Source of the DNA: Physcocola sp002396385
GTDB lineage: Bacteria > Bacteroidota > Bacteroidia > Bacteroidales > Paludibacteraceae
Direction: 5' to 3'
DNA: 37,404 bases
NCBI GenBank assembly: GCA_946535435.1
Contig: CAMNDM010000037.1
Location: forward strand, 1 to 37,404
The notes beneath the pieces were generated by a model, which saw nothing but the letters and a program-made list of their open reading frames with translations, had not been told where the DNA came from and ran no database searches. The position numbers and the translations under genes are program-made. This document shows positions 17,971 through 27,802 of this stretch, one piece after another; within the stretch, counting starts at the first letter, position 1, and each line of letters opens with the position of its first letter.

Positions 17971-18834
17971 ATGAGTATGAAAGTAGCAGCCATTGTTTTA
18001 AACTACAATTCGTCGGAAGACTGCCAAACCTGTATCGGCTATCTTAAGAAGCAGGAAGGTGTAGAACTGGAAATTGTGGTTGTAGATAACGCATCTACGC
18101 AAGCAGAACGAGACAAAACCGAACGTATTTGCAAAGAAACAGGTTGCACCTTTATTCAAAATACAGTCAACCGGGGCTACAACGCCGGTAACAATGTAGG
18201 CTTGCGTTATGCGGCAGAACATGGTTTCCCCTATGCAATGGTTATCAATCCAGATGTTCAACTTTTGAAATCTGACATTGTTAAACTTATGGTTGAAAAG
18301 TCAGAAGAATACACTGATATAGTTGCCTTAGGTACTGACGTTATTTCTCCTGAAGGATTTCACCAGAATCCACGCAACTATACGAACGAAAGTTGGACTT
18401 CTTCGTTCAAGTGGGTAAAAGAACTCCTAACTAAAAATAAAAAAGGGGACGACTTATCGTGGGTGGATAGTTCTAGCGAAAGTCATTATTGTAACGGCTT
18501 GAATGGCTGTTGTTTCCTAGCTAAAGTAACCTTTTTGCAATCAATCGGATTTTTCGACGAACGCACATTTTTATATGGAGAGGAACCCATATTCGCAAGT
18601 CAAATAAGGAGACAGAACAAGAAAATGTACTATTGTGCCGACATTCAAGTATTCCACAATCACCTGAAGTCGAAAGAAGGAAAGAAAACAGCCCTTCTTA
18701 ATTATTGGAAACAGTCTCGGCTAGTCTATATAAACCATCATAGTGGTTATCCTTTTTACGGGAAGTGGGTTGCAAAACTTTCCCTTACATTGTATTTTGC
18801 AATGCTGTCGATAAAAAACAAATTAAGAAAGTAA
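17971..18834 (+). CDS. Rhamnosyltransferase-like GT2 glycosyltransferase
   Basis: GT-A transferase of 287 residues resembling the WbbL/RfbF group. It shows VAAIVLNYNSSEDCQTCIGY, VVVDNASTQAERD, and NRGYNAGNNVGLRYA, which is typical of this group. NPDVQ at residues 93-97 replaces the usual DxD, and FDERTFLYGEEPIFASQIRR lies near residue 194. These features are shared with many L-rhamnosyltransferases, but no dTDP-rhamnose synthesis genes are in the window, so the donor is a guess. Start codons at 17971 and 17977 are both possible. It is 1 bp from the HAD gene and 6 bp from the polymerase gene. Confidence 0.85.
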   Translation: MSMKVAAIVLNYNSSEDCQTCIGYLKKQEGVELEIVVVDNASTQAERDKTERICKETGCTFIQNTVNRGYNAGNNVGLRYAAEHGFPYAMVINPDVQLLKSDIVKLMVEKSEEYTDIVALGTDVISPEGFHQNPRNYTNESWTSSFKWVKELLTKNKKGDDLSWVDSSSESHYCNGLNGCCFLAKVTFLQSIGFFDERTFLYGEEPIFASQIRRQNKKMYYCADIQVFHNHLKSKEGKKTALLNYWKQSRLVYINHHSGYPFYGKWVAKLSLTLYFAMLSIKNKLRK

Positions 18835-18840
18835 CAATAT

Positions 18841-20148
18841 ATGAAACTAGAAAATATTAACAGGCGAGACGCTTTAAAGTGGCTGACCTATATATTTATA
18901 GTGCTCTTTAATACCTATTATATGCCAATAGACGGGCGTGGAGGTATGGGTCCAATACGTTTTGCAATGTTTGGACTTGCTATGTTCTTGTTACCTTTCA
19001 CATTCCGTATTACCAAGGCTTTGGTTATTGGCGTGGTGTATTTAGTCATTCAGTTTATGGTCGGATTCTATCATCCGGAATACCTTCGAATGAGTACACT
19101 TATATTCTCGGTCATATTGGTATTTACTTTTATAAGTTTTTACAATATGATTCATGTAGAGAACATTTTCACAATAGATGAATTCATAAACTTGTGTAAG
19201 TTTACAATGAAGCTATATTTCTATGTATTTATTGCACAGCAAGTCCTATTAATTATAGGAATACGGTTGTTCCCGCCATTAAATATGACTTATATTCTAG
19301 GGCGTGGCTTCGGATGTTATTCGCTTTCGATGGAGCCGAGTACCTTCGCCCGCGCTATGTTGGTATTCTATTATTGTTACGTAAAGTGTCACGAATATAA
19401 AAGGGGAACTGGACCACTCAGTCCTGCAGACCTATTCAGTAAAGAACACCGATTTATAACCAGCATATTCTTATGGATGATGACAACAATGGGAAGTGGT
19501 ACTGCGTTTATATGCTTAATCCTCTTTATGTTATATTTCATCCGTAAAACAAACTGGTTTTATATTATTCCAATTCTGGCATTTTTATATGTGGTAGTAT
19601 TACCATTATTGCACTTCGAGCAATTGGAGCGAGCTACGGCAATTAGTTCTGCAATGACAACCATGGACCAAAAGACCGTTGAAGCGGCCGATGGCTCTGG
19701 CGCTAGCCGAATAAGTCCGTTCCTGAACTCTTTAAATGTAGATTTAAGTGATCCAGATGTTTGGTTTGGACATGGAATAGACTGGGGTGTACGTCATAAC
19801 ACATTCATCAAACAAACAGGAACTTTATTTGACGATTACGGTTTAATTTTCTATATCACTGCGCTTTGTTTCAATTTTGTTTGTGCTTATCGTTTCTTAT
19901 CGCTTGGTTGCATATTTATGTTTGCAGGACTTGCGGGTGGTGCTGGGACAAATATACACTACGTGTGGGCACTGATGATAGTAATGGCTTTTTGTAAATA
20001 TTTTCACGACAATTACCCTAGATTGAAAGCAAAAGAAGAAGCCGAGAAATGGCGAAAAGAAAGGCTAGAGGCTGAGAGTATTCCGGAGGAAACTATAGAT
20101 TCAGGTGGTCAGACCACTAGTGAAAAAGCGATGACCAATCCTTCATAA
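18841..20148 (+). CDS. wzy: Wzy-type O-antigen/capsule polymerase
   Basis: Polytopic inner-membrane protein of 435 residues with about ten to twelve hydrophobic segments and a large extracytoplasmic region (about residues 265-320) before the last helices. This is the usual topology of Wzy polymerases, which join repeat units on the periplasmic face. MEPSTFARAMLVFYY and the loop GHGIDWGVRHNTF are motif-like. The C-terminal 50 residues are charged and likely cytoplasmic. Sequence conservation in Wzy is low, so the call rests on topology, size, position among transferase genes, and the absence of any other polymerase candidate. Confidence 0.78.
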   Translation: MKLENINRRDALKWLTYIFIVLFNTYYMPIDGRGGMGPIRFAMFGLAMFLLPFTFRITKALVIGVVYLVIQFMVGFYHPEYLRMSTLIFSVILVFTFISFYNMIHVENIFTIDEFINLCKFTMKLYFYVFIAQQVLLIIGIRLFPPLNMTYILGRGFGCYSLSMEPSTFARAMLVFYYCYVKCHEYKRGTGPLSPADLFSKEHRFITSIFLWMMTTMGSGTAFICLILFMLYFIRKTNWFYIIPILAFLYVVVLPLLHFEQLERATAISSAMTTMDQKTVEAADGSGASRISPFLNSLNVDLSDPDVWFGHGIDWGVRHNTFIKQTGTLFDDYGLIFYITALCFNFVCAYRFLSLGCIFMFAGLAGGAGTNIHYVWALMIVMAFCKYFHDNYPRLKAKEEAEKWRKERLEAESIPEETIDSGGQTTSEKAMTNPS

Positions 20149-20166
20149 TTAAAGAGACTAATTAAA

Positions 20167-21153
20167 ATGACTATTATAAGAATTTTAAAAAAACTTTCGA
20201 AGGATATTTCTAATTTGGCTAAATGCTATGGTTTCAAATATGCCCTTTATAATTTAATATGGTGGTTATGTTTCTATTCTCGTTTCCCATTTACACTAAA
20301 ATTGTCTACTTACGCCTTGGCAGGGAAAACACATTGTTTGGATTTATTTCTGGAAGAAAAGTATAAGGAAAAAATTGCAGAACTCAACATGGCAAAAGAA
20401 ACACCACCTGTTACTAATTACAAATTATGGTTTTTTTGGGGACAAGGTGAAAATGAGATGCCCATCTTAGTAAAAAAATGCTATCTACAATTAAAAAAAT
20501 TACATACGAACGTCGAATTAGTAACAGCAGAAAACATATCCTGTTTTATTGAACTTCCAAGAGAAATCTATAACAAGGTGATAAATTGTGAATTATCGTG
20601 GGCACACTTTAGTGATATTATTCGCACATCCCTGCTTGCAAAATATGGTGGATTGTGGATAGATTCTACTGTATGGATTCATAAATCGCTGCCTATAGAA
20701 AAACTACAAACTATGCCGTTCTTTTCTGCTAACTATAAGACAGAACTAAACAATCGAAGTGTTCGTTTCTGGACATCCTATGATTGGAACTGGAGTACAT
20801 GGTGTATGGGGAGTGGAGTGATTCACCACAAATTGTTCACTTTCGTGAGCCAAATAATGACAGATGTTGCCGTCAACCAAACATGTTGGCCCGACTATGT
20901 CTTCCAAGATTATCTCATATATTATGTATGTAGGCATTGCAACGATGTTCGCAAACAAATAGAAACTGTGAACATTAAGAATCCGTATCGTAACAAGTTA
21001 GCATCATTAATGAATCAACCTTATAATGAAACTGAATTTAGAGAACTCACTAGAAAAGAGATAATCTTTAAACTCAGTTTCCGAGCAATTTGGCCTACTG
21101 AAGTAGATGGCAAAATTACCTATTACGGCAAATTTTTAAAGGGAGAATTGTAA
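20167..21153 (+). CDS. Capsular polysaccharide synthesis protein (Caps_synth/GT32-like transferase)
   Basis: A 328-residue GT-A-fold transferase of the Caps_synth type. KLWFFWGQGENEMPILVKKC opens the domain near residue 87, and HFSDIIRTSLLAKYGGLWIDST ends in the characteristic GG-x-W-x-D metal-site block (Gly161 to Asp166). CMGSGVIHHKL lies near residue 217. The first 80 residues are a basic and hydrophobic leader that may bind the membrane. Such proteins transfer hexoses in capsule and O-antigen synthesis. It begins 19 bp after wzy. Confidence 0.85.
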   Translation: MTIIRILKKLSKDISNLAKCYGFKYALYNLIWWLCFYSRFPFTLKLSTYALAGKTHCLDLFLEEKYKEKIAELNMAKETPPVTNYKLWFFWGQGENEMPILVKKCYLQLKKLHTNVELVTAENISCFIELPREIYNKVINCELSWAHFSDIIRTSLLAKYGGLWIDSTVWIHKSLPIEKLQTMPFFSANYKTELNNRSVRFWTSYDWNWSTWCMGSGVIHHKLFTFVSQIMTDVAVNQTCWPDYVFQDYLIYYVCRHCNDVRKQIETVNIKNPYRNKLASLMNQPYNETEFRELTRKEIIFKLSFRAIWPTEVDGKITYYGKFLKGEL

Positions 21154-21192
21154 CAACATTCTAATAATCAATTAACATAAATTAAACTACAT

Positions 21193-22239
21193 ATGCTAGA
21201 GAAAACACTTGCGACTAAGGTTAACGAACGACTCGACTATATTGACATCGTAAAAGGATTGTCTATAATCAGCATCGTATTGCTACACTTTGAAGACGGC
21301 TTAATTCCTTCATGTATAAATGCTTACATAGGTGGTTATATGATTACCGCTTTTTACGTAGCGGTGGGATGGATTGGCGCTGCAAGAAATAAAGATATTC
21401 CAACAAAAGACCTAGTAGGCAAACGCTGGATTCAATTGGGTAAACCTTACCTTTACTGGTCAGCCATTATACTTCTTTTCGATATTATCCTTTGGGCGCT
21501 AGGTCATTTCGATACTTACATCATTGAACGTGAACTCTATAAAACAGTAACGCTACGTGGTATTGGCACCCTTTGGTTCTTGCCAGCTTTGTTTGGCGGA
21601 GAAGTTCTGTGGAATTGGTCAAAAAACAAGAACAATACATTATTGTATGTGGTCTTACTAATAGCAATTGTAACTTACCACTTCGCCTTCCACTATTACT
21701 TTGAAGGGAAAAACGATACAATAAGCCGAATTGTCAATGCACCTTTTCAATCTCTTTCGAGCATGGGAGATGCATGGATTGGTATTGCATTTGGTTATAG
21801 TATGTTTAAACTCTGTAACAATTTTCTGAATAGTAGTTCTGCAATCGTTATCCTTCTTGTAGGATTCCTGTTTTCAATGGTCGCTTATATTTCAGCTAAC
21901 TATAATCCCTATATAATGTTAGACAGATATATATGTCCACTTTGGGGCCCTTTAGGATTGTTCTTCATCTTTAAGGTCGTCAAAATACCATACCTTAACC
22001 AGTATCTGAAGTATTGGGGGGTAAATTCGTTAGGACTTATGGTTATTCATTTCTCTTTACTTTTAGAATTGAGTACCATCATACAAAATAAGATTGACGG
22101 CACTACAGACCAAACTTTGTATGGTTGGCCCTCGATCTGTCATTTTATAATATGCTTGATTGTCTCCTATTTTATAGTAGAGGCTATCAAGAAGTATTGT
22201 CCACAACTATTGGGGAAAGCTAAACCCGCTAATAAATAA
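21193..22239 (+). CDS. Acyltransferase family 3 membrane protein
   Basis: Multi-spanning protein of 348 residues with the acyltransferase-3 first-helix motif RLDYIDIVKGLSIISIVLLH, whose final His is the expected catalytic residue. About ten membrane segments follow, and the C-terminus is basic. It is 11 bp before another acyltransferase of the same superfamily. The two are dissimilar in sequence, so they are more likely to modify different positions than to be a recent duplication. Confidence 0.83.
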   Translation: MLEKTLATKVNERLDYIDIVKGLSIISIVLLHFEDGLIPSCINAYIGGYMITAFYVAVGWIGAARNKDIPTKDLVGKRWIQLGKPYLYWSAIILLFDIILWALGHFDTYIIERELYKTVTLRGIGTLWFLPALFGGEVLWNWSKNKNNTLLYVVLLIAIVTYHFAFHYYFEGKNDTISRIVNAPFQSLSSMGDAWIGIAFGYSMFKLCNNFLNSSSAIVILLVGFLFSMVAYISANYNPYIMLDRYICPLWGPLGLFFIFKVVKIPYLNQYLKYWGVNSLGLMVIHFSLLLELSTIIQNKIDGTTDQTLYGWPSICHFIICLIVSYFIVEAIKKYCPQLLGKAKPANK

Positions 22240-22249
22240 TCATCTGTAA

Positions 22250-23221
22250 ATGGCTACTAGCGTAAAAAGAGACACTTCGCTTGATTTTATCAGTGGAATA
22301 CTGATAATTCACATGATATTGGGGCATACAATGGCAAGGCCCTTCATTCAAACTTTCGATTATTTACAATGCTTTCTCTTTTTCTATATGCCATGGTTTT
22401 TTTATAAATCTGGCATGTTTTTCAAGAAAGACGACGATTTTCATAATTTTGCAAAAAAGAAAGCTGAGCGTCTAATAAAGCCTTTCCTGTTTTTCTCGTT
22501 GTTGGGCGAACCTATATTCTATCTAGACTCTTTTACATCGGGAATTCCGCTAAGTAACTGGTACCATTATATAGCATCAGTAAGAACATTGCCCTATTTG
22601 GGAAATTTTGTAGGCAATCCGCCTTGTTGGTTTCTTCTTTCGCTATTTGTGATTTTTGTTGTGTACAACCAGTTTCTGTACAAATGCAATAAAATAGTGG
22701 TACCGTTATTATTATTTGGCGTGCTCCTTATCAACCACTATTATAATCCGTTCCCTATTTATAGTGTGACGCATACGGTAAGTGGCTGTCTGTACTTTAT
22801 ATTGGGTTTTGCTCTGAAGGAACTCCAATATAAGAAACACATCTTTATAGCATCGTTATTAATTCTTACTTTAGCAATCCCATTCAATTCCTTTGTGGGA
22901 ATGGCATTCGATTTGTTCGAATTTGGCAACTACATACTTTGGTATCCGTTCAGCCTTTGCGCCATTATTGTTATCAATAACGTAGCAAAGTACATACCGG
23001 GCGATATTGCAATTTCGAAGTTTTTTGTATGGGTAGGCCAGAATTCAATGCTTCTACTAGTTATCCACTGGCCAATTCTTATAGCGCTAAAAGTTGTTTT
23101 CCTAAACACGGGAGTTGTAAACGAAGCATGGCAATTTGTAGCTATTTCTGTTATAGCTATCGCCATTCTGACACCTATACTAAAACATTTAATCTCTAAA
23201 ATTAAATTCGTTAAAATATGA
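22250..23221 (+). CDS. Acyltransferase family 3 membrane protein
   Basis: A 323-residue polytopic protein. SLDFISGILIIHMILGHT is the first helix with the catalytic-type His, and KKAERLIKPFLFFSLLGEP is a typical second conserved block (R-x-x-P loop). It starts 11 bp after the preceding acyltransferase, and its stop overlaps the start of the following transferase gene (ATGA at 23218), so the genes are probably translationally coupled. Confidence 0.83.
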   Translation: MATSVKRDTSLDFISGILIIHMILGHTMARPFIQTFDYLQCFLFFYMPWFFYKSGMFFKKDDDFHNFAKKKAERLIKPFLFFSLLGEPIFYLDSFTSGIPLSNWYHYIASVRTLPYLGNFVGNPPCWFLLSLFVIFVVYNQFLYKCNKIVVPLLLFGVLLINHYYNPFPIYSVTHTVSGCLYFILGFALKELQYKKHIFIASLLILTLAIPFNSFVGMAFDLFEFGNYILWYPFSLCAIIVINNVAKYIPGDIAISKFFVWVGQNSMLLLVIHWPILIALKVVFLNTGVVNEAWQFVAISVIAIAILTPILKHLISKIKFVKI

Positions 23222-24174
23222 CACCAATAGACTTTTTCGATAAACTCCGTTATTGGAACGACGAACGCTGCAAGTTTTTAAATGCAGTTAAGTTCTATTC
23301 AGCGGTAAATTTCTTGTCGACCTTTTTTGCCAATCTCTTTCTTCCTCTATATTTTCAACTCACAAAAAATTCAGACAAGGCCCGATTGAGCACTACAACA
23401 CGCGATGGTCAGAAGGTTATAGTGTCTGTAACCTCTTTCCCTAAACGCTTCAAAACGCTTCATCTGGTTATTGAATCGCTGCTACGCCAATCGGTAAAAC
23501 CCGACAAAATTGTGCTTTACCTGACCAAATCGCAGGTTGGCGACGTCAACTCATTACCACAGAGCTTGCTTGTTCTTCAAGAAAGAGGTCTTTCTATTGA
23601 GTTGTGCGAAGATGAAATCAGGTCTCACACAAAGTACTATTACGCCTTTAAACAATATCCCGACGATATTATTATTACTGCTGACGACGATCTGTTTTAC
23701 CGCTCCGATTTTGTGGAAAGTTTATTGAACTCGCACAAAAACAATCCGGACTGTATAATAGCCAACTGGACAAAACTGATTATTCCTGGAAAAAACAAAT
23801 ATACAGAATGGCCCGATGCCGTTACGCCTGTTAAAGACAAAAACCAACTACTACTTGGTGTGGGTGGTGTGCTTTATCCGCCACACTGTATGCACCAAGA
23901 TTTGTTCGACGTCCAGAAAATAAAAGATTTGGCATTTACAGCCGACGATGTTTGGCTGACAGCTATGGCTCTTTTAAAAGGAACCACACTTTATTTTACA
24001 GCCTATAAATACAATTACCTTCCTGTCTTGATTTTTAACAATGAGACGCTGATTTCAGGTAACTACGTCCGCAACCAGATGTGGATTGATAAAATAAACG
24101 AATTCTACAAGAACGAGATAAACATAGCTCCATTCATCGATATTCCGTTGAAGAACCAGAACGAGAACGCATAG
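23218..24174 (+). CDS. GT-A fold glycosyltransferase (GT2-like)
   Basis: A 318-residue protein with a basic, hydrophobic N-terminal region (residues 20-50) that may attach to the membrane. The transferase core includes VIVSVTSFPKRFKTLHLVIE, then QSVKPDKIVLYL, HTKYYYAFKQYPDDIIITAD, and the metal-binding TADDDLFY at residues 155-162. FTADDVWL near residue 240 could supply the second acidic motif. It resembles uncharacterised capsule glycosyltransferases and lacks the classical GT2 'VDDGS' block, so its subfamily is uncertain. It lies between acyltransferase and GT2 genes with a 4-bp overlap upstream and 5 bp downstream. Confidence 0.78.
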   Translation: MTPIDFFDKLRYWNDERCKFLNAVKFYSAVNFLSTFFANLFLPLYFQLTKNSDKARLSTTTRDGQKVIVSVTSFPKRFKTLHLVIESLLRQSVKPDKIVLYLTKSQVGDVNSLPQSLLVLQERGLSIELCEDEIRSHTKYYYAFKQYPDDIIITADDDLFYRSDFVESLLNSHKNNPDCIIANWTKLIIPGKNKYTEWPDAVTPVKDKNQLLLGVGGVLYPPHCMHQDLFDVQKIKDLAFTADDVWLTAMALLKGTTLYFTAYKYNYLPVLIFNNETLISGNYVRNQMWIDKINEFYKNEINIAPFIDIPLKNQNENA

Positions 24175-24179
24175 CTATA

Positions 24180-25151
24180 ATGGAAAACAACAATAATCTG
24201 ACCCTCGCCATTTGCATGTACAATGCAGAGGTTTACATAACCGAAACCTTACAGTCGGTTGTAAACCAAACACTGCAATCGTTCAATATACTGATTATAG
24301 ATGATTGTAGTACTGACAATAGTGTAAAGCTGGTGAATGATTTCTTCGTGAAAAACAGTCGCCAATACGAGCTAGTCCAATTGCAGGAAAATGGTGGCAT
24401 TTGCCATGCACGGCACTATGCCGAACGGCATGCCAACACCCCTTACCTGATGTTTCTCGACGCCGACGACATTCTGTTGCCGACTGCCGTTGAGAAAATG
24501 TATAACAAGATAGAATCGGACAACGATTTGATGGCTGTTGGTTGCTACTTGGACTACATCGACAAGAAGGGGAAAAAAATTGGAGGCGGTCTCTATTTGG
24601 GAGAAAAAAACAAAGAGGATTTTATTGACAAAGCCTCTAGAAAGAAACTCATCTTTATGCAGCCTACGGCTATTTACCGACGAGAATACTCCTTAAAGGT
24701 GGGTGGTTACATTATTGATGGCTACCCGCAGGGAAAACCACGCTGGCAGGACTATTGCGAAGATTTAGACCTTTGGACCAGAATGAGCGACTTGTATAAG
24801 GAAGGTAAGGCCATAGTGGTTATTCCAGAAACCCTTTGTCTGTATAGGAAAAGTACAGGTCTTTCTTCAAACTCTTTTTATATGATCTTAAAGATGAAAT
24901 ATACCAAGAGCAACCTGTTGCGAAGAAGAGAAGGGATGAATGAACTGACATTCGAAGATTACTACAGTGCTATTCCGGAGGCAGAACTGAAGAAGATAAA
25001 GAGGGAGGCAAAGTCGGCCGACGCTCTACGCAACGGAGTTTTTCTAATAAAGGACGGGAATCCTTTTAAAGGGGCTTGGCAGGTTCTTTATTCTGTAATG
25101 CTGAATCCCTCTTATATTTTTGAAAAAATAAAGAACAATCTGGTGAAGTAA
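24180..25151 (+). CDS. GT2 family glycosyltransferase
   Basis: Canonical GT2 of 323 residues. LTLAICMYNAEVYITETLQS and LIIDDCSTDNS form the nucleotide-binding half, LDADDI at residues 92-97 is the DxD motif, and CEDLDLWTRM near residue 197 carries the catalytic ED. It lies 5 bp after the preceding transferase and 3 bp before the fusion kinase gene. Donor is unknown. Confidence 0.9.
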   Translation: MENNNNLTLAICMYNAEVYITETLQSVVNQTLQSFNILIIDDCSTDNSVKLVNDFFVKNSRQYELVQLQENGGICHARHYAERHANTPYLMFLDADDILLPTAVEKMYNKIESDNDLMAVGCYLDYIDKKGKKIGGGLYLGEKNKEDFIDKASRKKLIFMQPTAIYRREYSLKVGGYIIDGYPQGKPRWQDYCEDLDLWTRMSDLYKEGKAIVVIPETLCLYRKSTGLSSNSFYMILKMKYTKSNLLRRREGMNELTFEDYYSAIPEAELKKIKREAKSADALRNGVFLIKDGNPFKGAWQVLYSVMLNPSYIFEKIKNNLVK

Positions 25152-25154
25152 TAT

Positions 25155-26468
25155 ATGAAAAAGACAGTTGAACATATAACGTCGGTAATTCATCTCCTGA
25201 ACGATAAGGCAGATTATGCCGTGCTTCGCAATTATGAGGGATTGCCCGATAAAAACAAAAGCAGGGACATTGACATCATCATAACTCCCGAGAGCCTGAA
25301 AAAGTGTGAAAAAGATATTCTCAACCTCATAGTCGAGGGTGGGTGGAAGATTGTTACCTACCTGAAAAGTGACCGCCTCTACACTTATGTCTGTGGGCGT
25401 TGCGACGAAGATGGTGTTGAAATGGTGCAGTGGGATTTTTTCATCAATACTTCTGTATGGGGTCTTGAACTTATGAGTGCGGAAGAATTTCTAAAGCACA
25501 AGGCATTTAACGGATTCCTTTACTATGTAGGCGTCGAGGCACAGTTCCTCGACAAATATCTCTACAACCGTACTGTTGGAGCAAAATATCCCGAAAAATA
25601 CAATGAAACACGAATAGCGGCCCAGCATTCTCCAATTGTAGAGGAAAAGCTCGCTCAAATATTCGGAATTAAGACTGTTGCCGAGTGCAACGCCGTAAAA
25701 GGTAGGGGATTGCTGAAAAAAGTTATAATGACCAATTTGAAGCATCCACTAAAAATGATAGGGAACGTTGCTTCTTTCTGTTATACGTTCATAAGGAATT
25801 ACGTCTGTTCCGACACAGGTTTCTCGATAGGATTTACAGGTCCAGACGGAGCAGGAAAGACAACTGTGATAGATATGACTATCGAAAGCATGGGAGATGT
25901 GTTCAAAACGGCGCATTCCTATTTTCATTTCAGGCCCACTTTGTTTGGAAATCTGGGGGAAGTCGCACACGCTGCCGGCGTAAAGAAGGAGGTAGACCGC
26001 AATTACAGCGATCCGCACCGTGGAAAGAAAAGTGGAACGCTAAATTCGCTACTTCGCCTCTTCTACTATAGCGTTGATTATGTTATCGGTTATTTTGTAA
26101 AGGTCAAAACCTTAACAAGAATCACCAAATTTGTCATATTCGACCGTTATTATACTGACATAATTTGCGATAGTCGGCGAAGTTGCATCTATCTGCCGAC
26201 AAAATTCCTATATTATTTTGGCAAGTTATTTATTCCAAGTTTGAATTACAATATACTTTTGACAGCCGATTCCGATGTAATTCTTGACCGTAAACGCGAA
26301 CTTGACAAGGAATCGATTGAGTTGATAAACAGTAAAATTGACTACTTGGCTGACAAAAATGGTTATTTGAAGGTGCTAAATAATTCTGCTCCCGAAGAGG
26401 CTGTCAATAAAATATTGTCACATATTTTTGAGGTTCAGCACACGCAAAATCTTAAAAGATTATCTTAA
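25155..26468 (+). CDS. Nucleotidyltransferase-like / thymidylate-kinase-like fusion protein
   Basis: A 437-residue two-domain protein. The N-terminal half (about 1-160) looks like a nucleotidyltransferase-fold domain: YAVLRNYEGLPDKNKSRDID contains the DxD-type pair Asp38/Asp40 within RDIDIIIT. The C-terminal half (about 215-430) is a P-loop kinase of the thymidylate-kinase type, with FTGPDGAGKTT (Lys235), FDRYY (Asp330-Arg331) after a beta-strand, and a lid-like basic segment DRKRELDKES near 376. Housekeeping thymidylate kinase is about 200 residues and is not fused in this way, so a dTMP role is unlikely. Similar proteins are found in polysaccharide loci without an assigned reaction. It may phosphorylate a sugar, lipid or nucleotide-linked intermediate. 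Its neighbours are a GT2 (3 bp upstream) and WecA (about 100 bp downstream). Confidence 0.72.
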   Translation: MKKTVEHITSVIHLLNDKADYAVLRNYEGLPDKNKSRDIDIIITPESLKKCEKDILNLIVEGGWKIVTYLKSDRLYTYVCGRCDEDGVEMVQWDFFINTSVWGLELMSAEEFLKHKAFNGFLYYVGVEAQFLDKYLYNRTVGAKYPEKYNETRIAAQHSPIVEEKLAQIFGIKTVAECNAVKGRGLLKKVIMTNLKHPLKMIGNVASFCYTFIRNYVCSDTGFSIGFTGPDGAGKTTVIDMTIESMGDVFKTAHSYFHFRPTLFGNLGEVAHAAGVKKEVDRNYSDPHRGKKSGTLNSLLRLFYYSVDYVIGYFVKVKTLTRITKFVIFDRYYTDIICDSRRSCIYLPTKFLYYFGKLFIPSLNYNILLTADSDVILDRKRELDKESIELINSKIDYLADKNGYLKVLNNSAPEEAVNKILSHIFEVQHTQNLKRLS

Positions 26469-26485
26469 AATGGAATTTTTATATG

Positions 26486-26493
26486 TATTTTTG
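26486..26493 (+). promoter_or_regulatory. Possible internal promoter -7 box before wecA-like gene
   Basis: TATTTTTG fits TAnnTTTG in the 101-bp gap before the WecA-like gene, one of the two largest gaps in the operon. No TTTG is present at the expected upstream spacing, so this is a half-site only. Confidence 0.25.
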
Positions 26494-26569
26494 TGAAGCC
26501 TATTTCGGGTTAGGTTAATAACACTTAATGTGTCTGTTTGAGATTTGTTAAGGTGAAAATACATTCATT

Positions 26570-27706
26570 ATGTTATACGTTATCATTATTTTATCTGCGG
26601 TTATTGCATTTGTTCTTGAAGAGTTTCTTTTTAGAACAGCCAACAAAAAGAAAATACTTGACAACCCTGGCGGACGACGTCTGCATAAGGGTGCTATACC
26701 ACGTGTGGGCGGATGGGCCTTCTTTGTGGTTATTGCCTTTATGACACTGTTGTTTATTCCGCTTTTTCATGAATATACATCAGCCGACATGAAGGAATTG
26801 TTACCTTTCTTGTTTGGTACGGGCTGCCTGTTTATAGTTGGCGTTGTTGATGACGTTGAGGAATTGGGCAGTAAAATTAAATTTGCTTTCCAAATTATCG
26901 CTTCAATTCCGATGGTAGCTAAAATCTACGGTTTCAAACTGCTGGAGGGATCGCCTGAAACAGGTTTTACAATTGGATTCGACTTTATGGATTTGGTGAA
27001 AGTCGGTTTCATGATGTTCTTCGTTTTATGGACCATCAATTCCATCAACCTGATTGACGGTATTGACGGACTTTCGGGCTCAATTGGCGTTATGACAATG
27101 CTGCCAGCGGTCTATTTACTTGATATTTCCCATAACTTTATTATTTTCCTGGTTTGGGTTTCCCTTACCACTTCCATATGCGTTTTCCTCTGTTACAATT
27201 TCGCAAATGGAACCAGCAAAAGGAAGATGTTTATGGGCGACGCCGGCAGTTTGGTAATGGGATATGTTATTGCCATCTGTATGCTTCACGGGTGGTGTGG
27301 TGACATCAAGACCAGTGAATACATGTTGCCGATTTGCTCGGGTATCTGTATTGTTCCTATGCTTGACGTTATTGTCGTTTCCTTAACAAGGTACATTGAG
27401 GGAAGAAACCCTTTCAAGGCTGACTTGAGCCATCTTCACCACAAATTCCTGTATTGCGGTCTATCGGCAAGAAAATCGTTGATATGGATTATTTGTATTT
27501 GCCTCTCGCTCGCAACAACTAACTATTTCTTGTTCAAGAAAGGTTTTCTGACCTACATTAGTGTTGATGTATCGTTCATTTTAGTGATGTATGCTGTTCT
27601 ATGGTATAACAAAAGAAAACGCAGTAAACAGATTAAACGTCACTGGGATTCACAAACTGGTATGTATGTAGAGGATTTGGAAGTTCAGGTTCAACAAGCA
27701 GATTAA
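26570..27706 (+). CDS. wecA: WecA/TagO-like undecaprenyl-phosphate sugar-1-phosphate transferase
   Basis: Polytopic initiating enzyme of 378 residues (MraY/WecA family) that transfers a HexNAc-1-phosphate, commonly GlcNAc-1-P, from its UDP-sugar to undecaprenyl phosphate. The family motifs are intact and in order: GRRLHKGAIPRVGG (about 35-48), VVDDVEELG (about 91-99), NLIDGIDGLSG (about 160-170), FMGDAGS (about 221-227) and GRNPFKADLSHLHHKF (about 279-294). About ten to eleven membrane helices are visible. The cytoplasmic tail is charged. Repeat-unit synthesis would start here, although the gene lies near the end of the operon. HLHH in place of HIHH is within family variation. Confidence 0.92.
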   Translation: MLYVIIILSAVIAFVLEEFLFRTANKKKILDNPGGRRLHKGAIPRVGGWAFFVVIAFMTLLFIPLFHEYTSADMKELLPFLFGTGCLFIVGVVDDVEELGSKIKFAFQIIASIPMVAKIYGFKLLEGSPETGFTIGFDFMDLVKVGFMMFFVLWTINSINLIDGIDGLSGSIGVMTMLPAVYLLDISHNFIIFLVWVSLTTSICVFLCYNFANGTSKRKMFMGDAGSLVMGYVIAICMLHGWCGDIKTSEYMLPICSGICIVPMLDVIVVSLTRYIEGRNPFKADLSHLHHKFLYCGLSARKSLIWIICICLSLATTNYFLFKKGFLTYISVDVSFILVMYAVLWYNKRKRSKQIKRHWDSQTGMYVEDLEVQVQQAD

Positions 27707-27802
27707 ATATGTTTTGAGTAACCTAAGGAATAATAATATAATAAATTCCAATATCATTCTCTCCACCTGTAGTTGACACGTGATAATGTGAAATACAATT
27801 GT

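Noticed and set aside
25155..26468. Housekeeping thymidylate kinase
   Set aside because: The protein is about twice the usual length with an added nucleotidyltransferase-like domain and lies in a polysaccharide operon.
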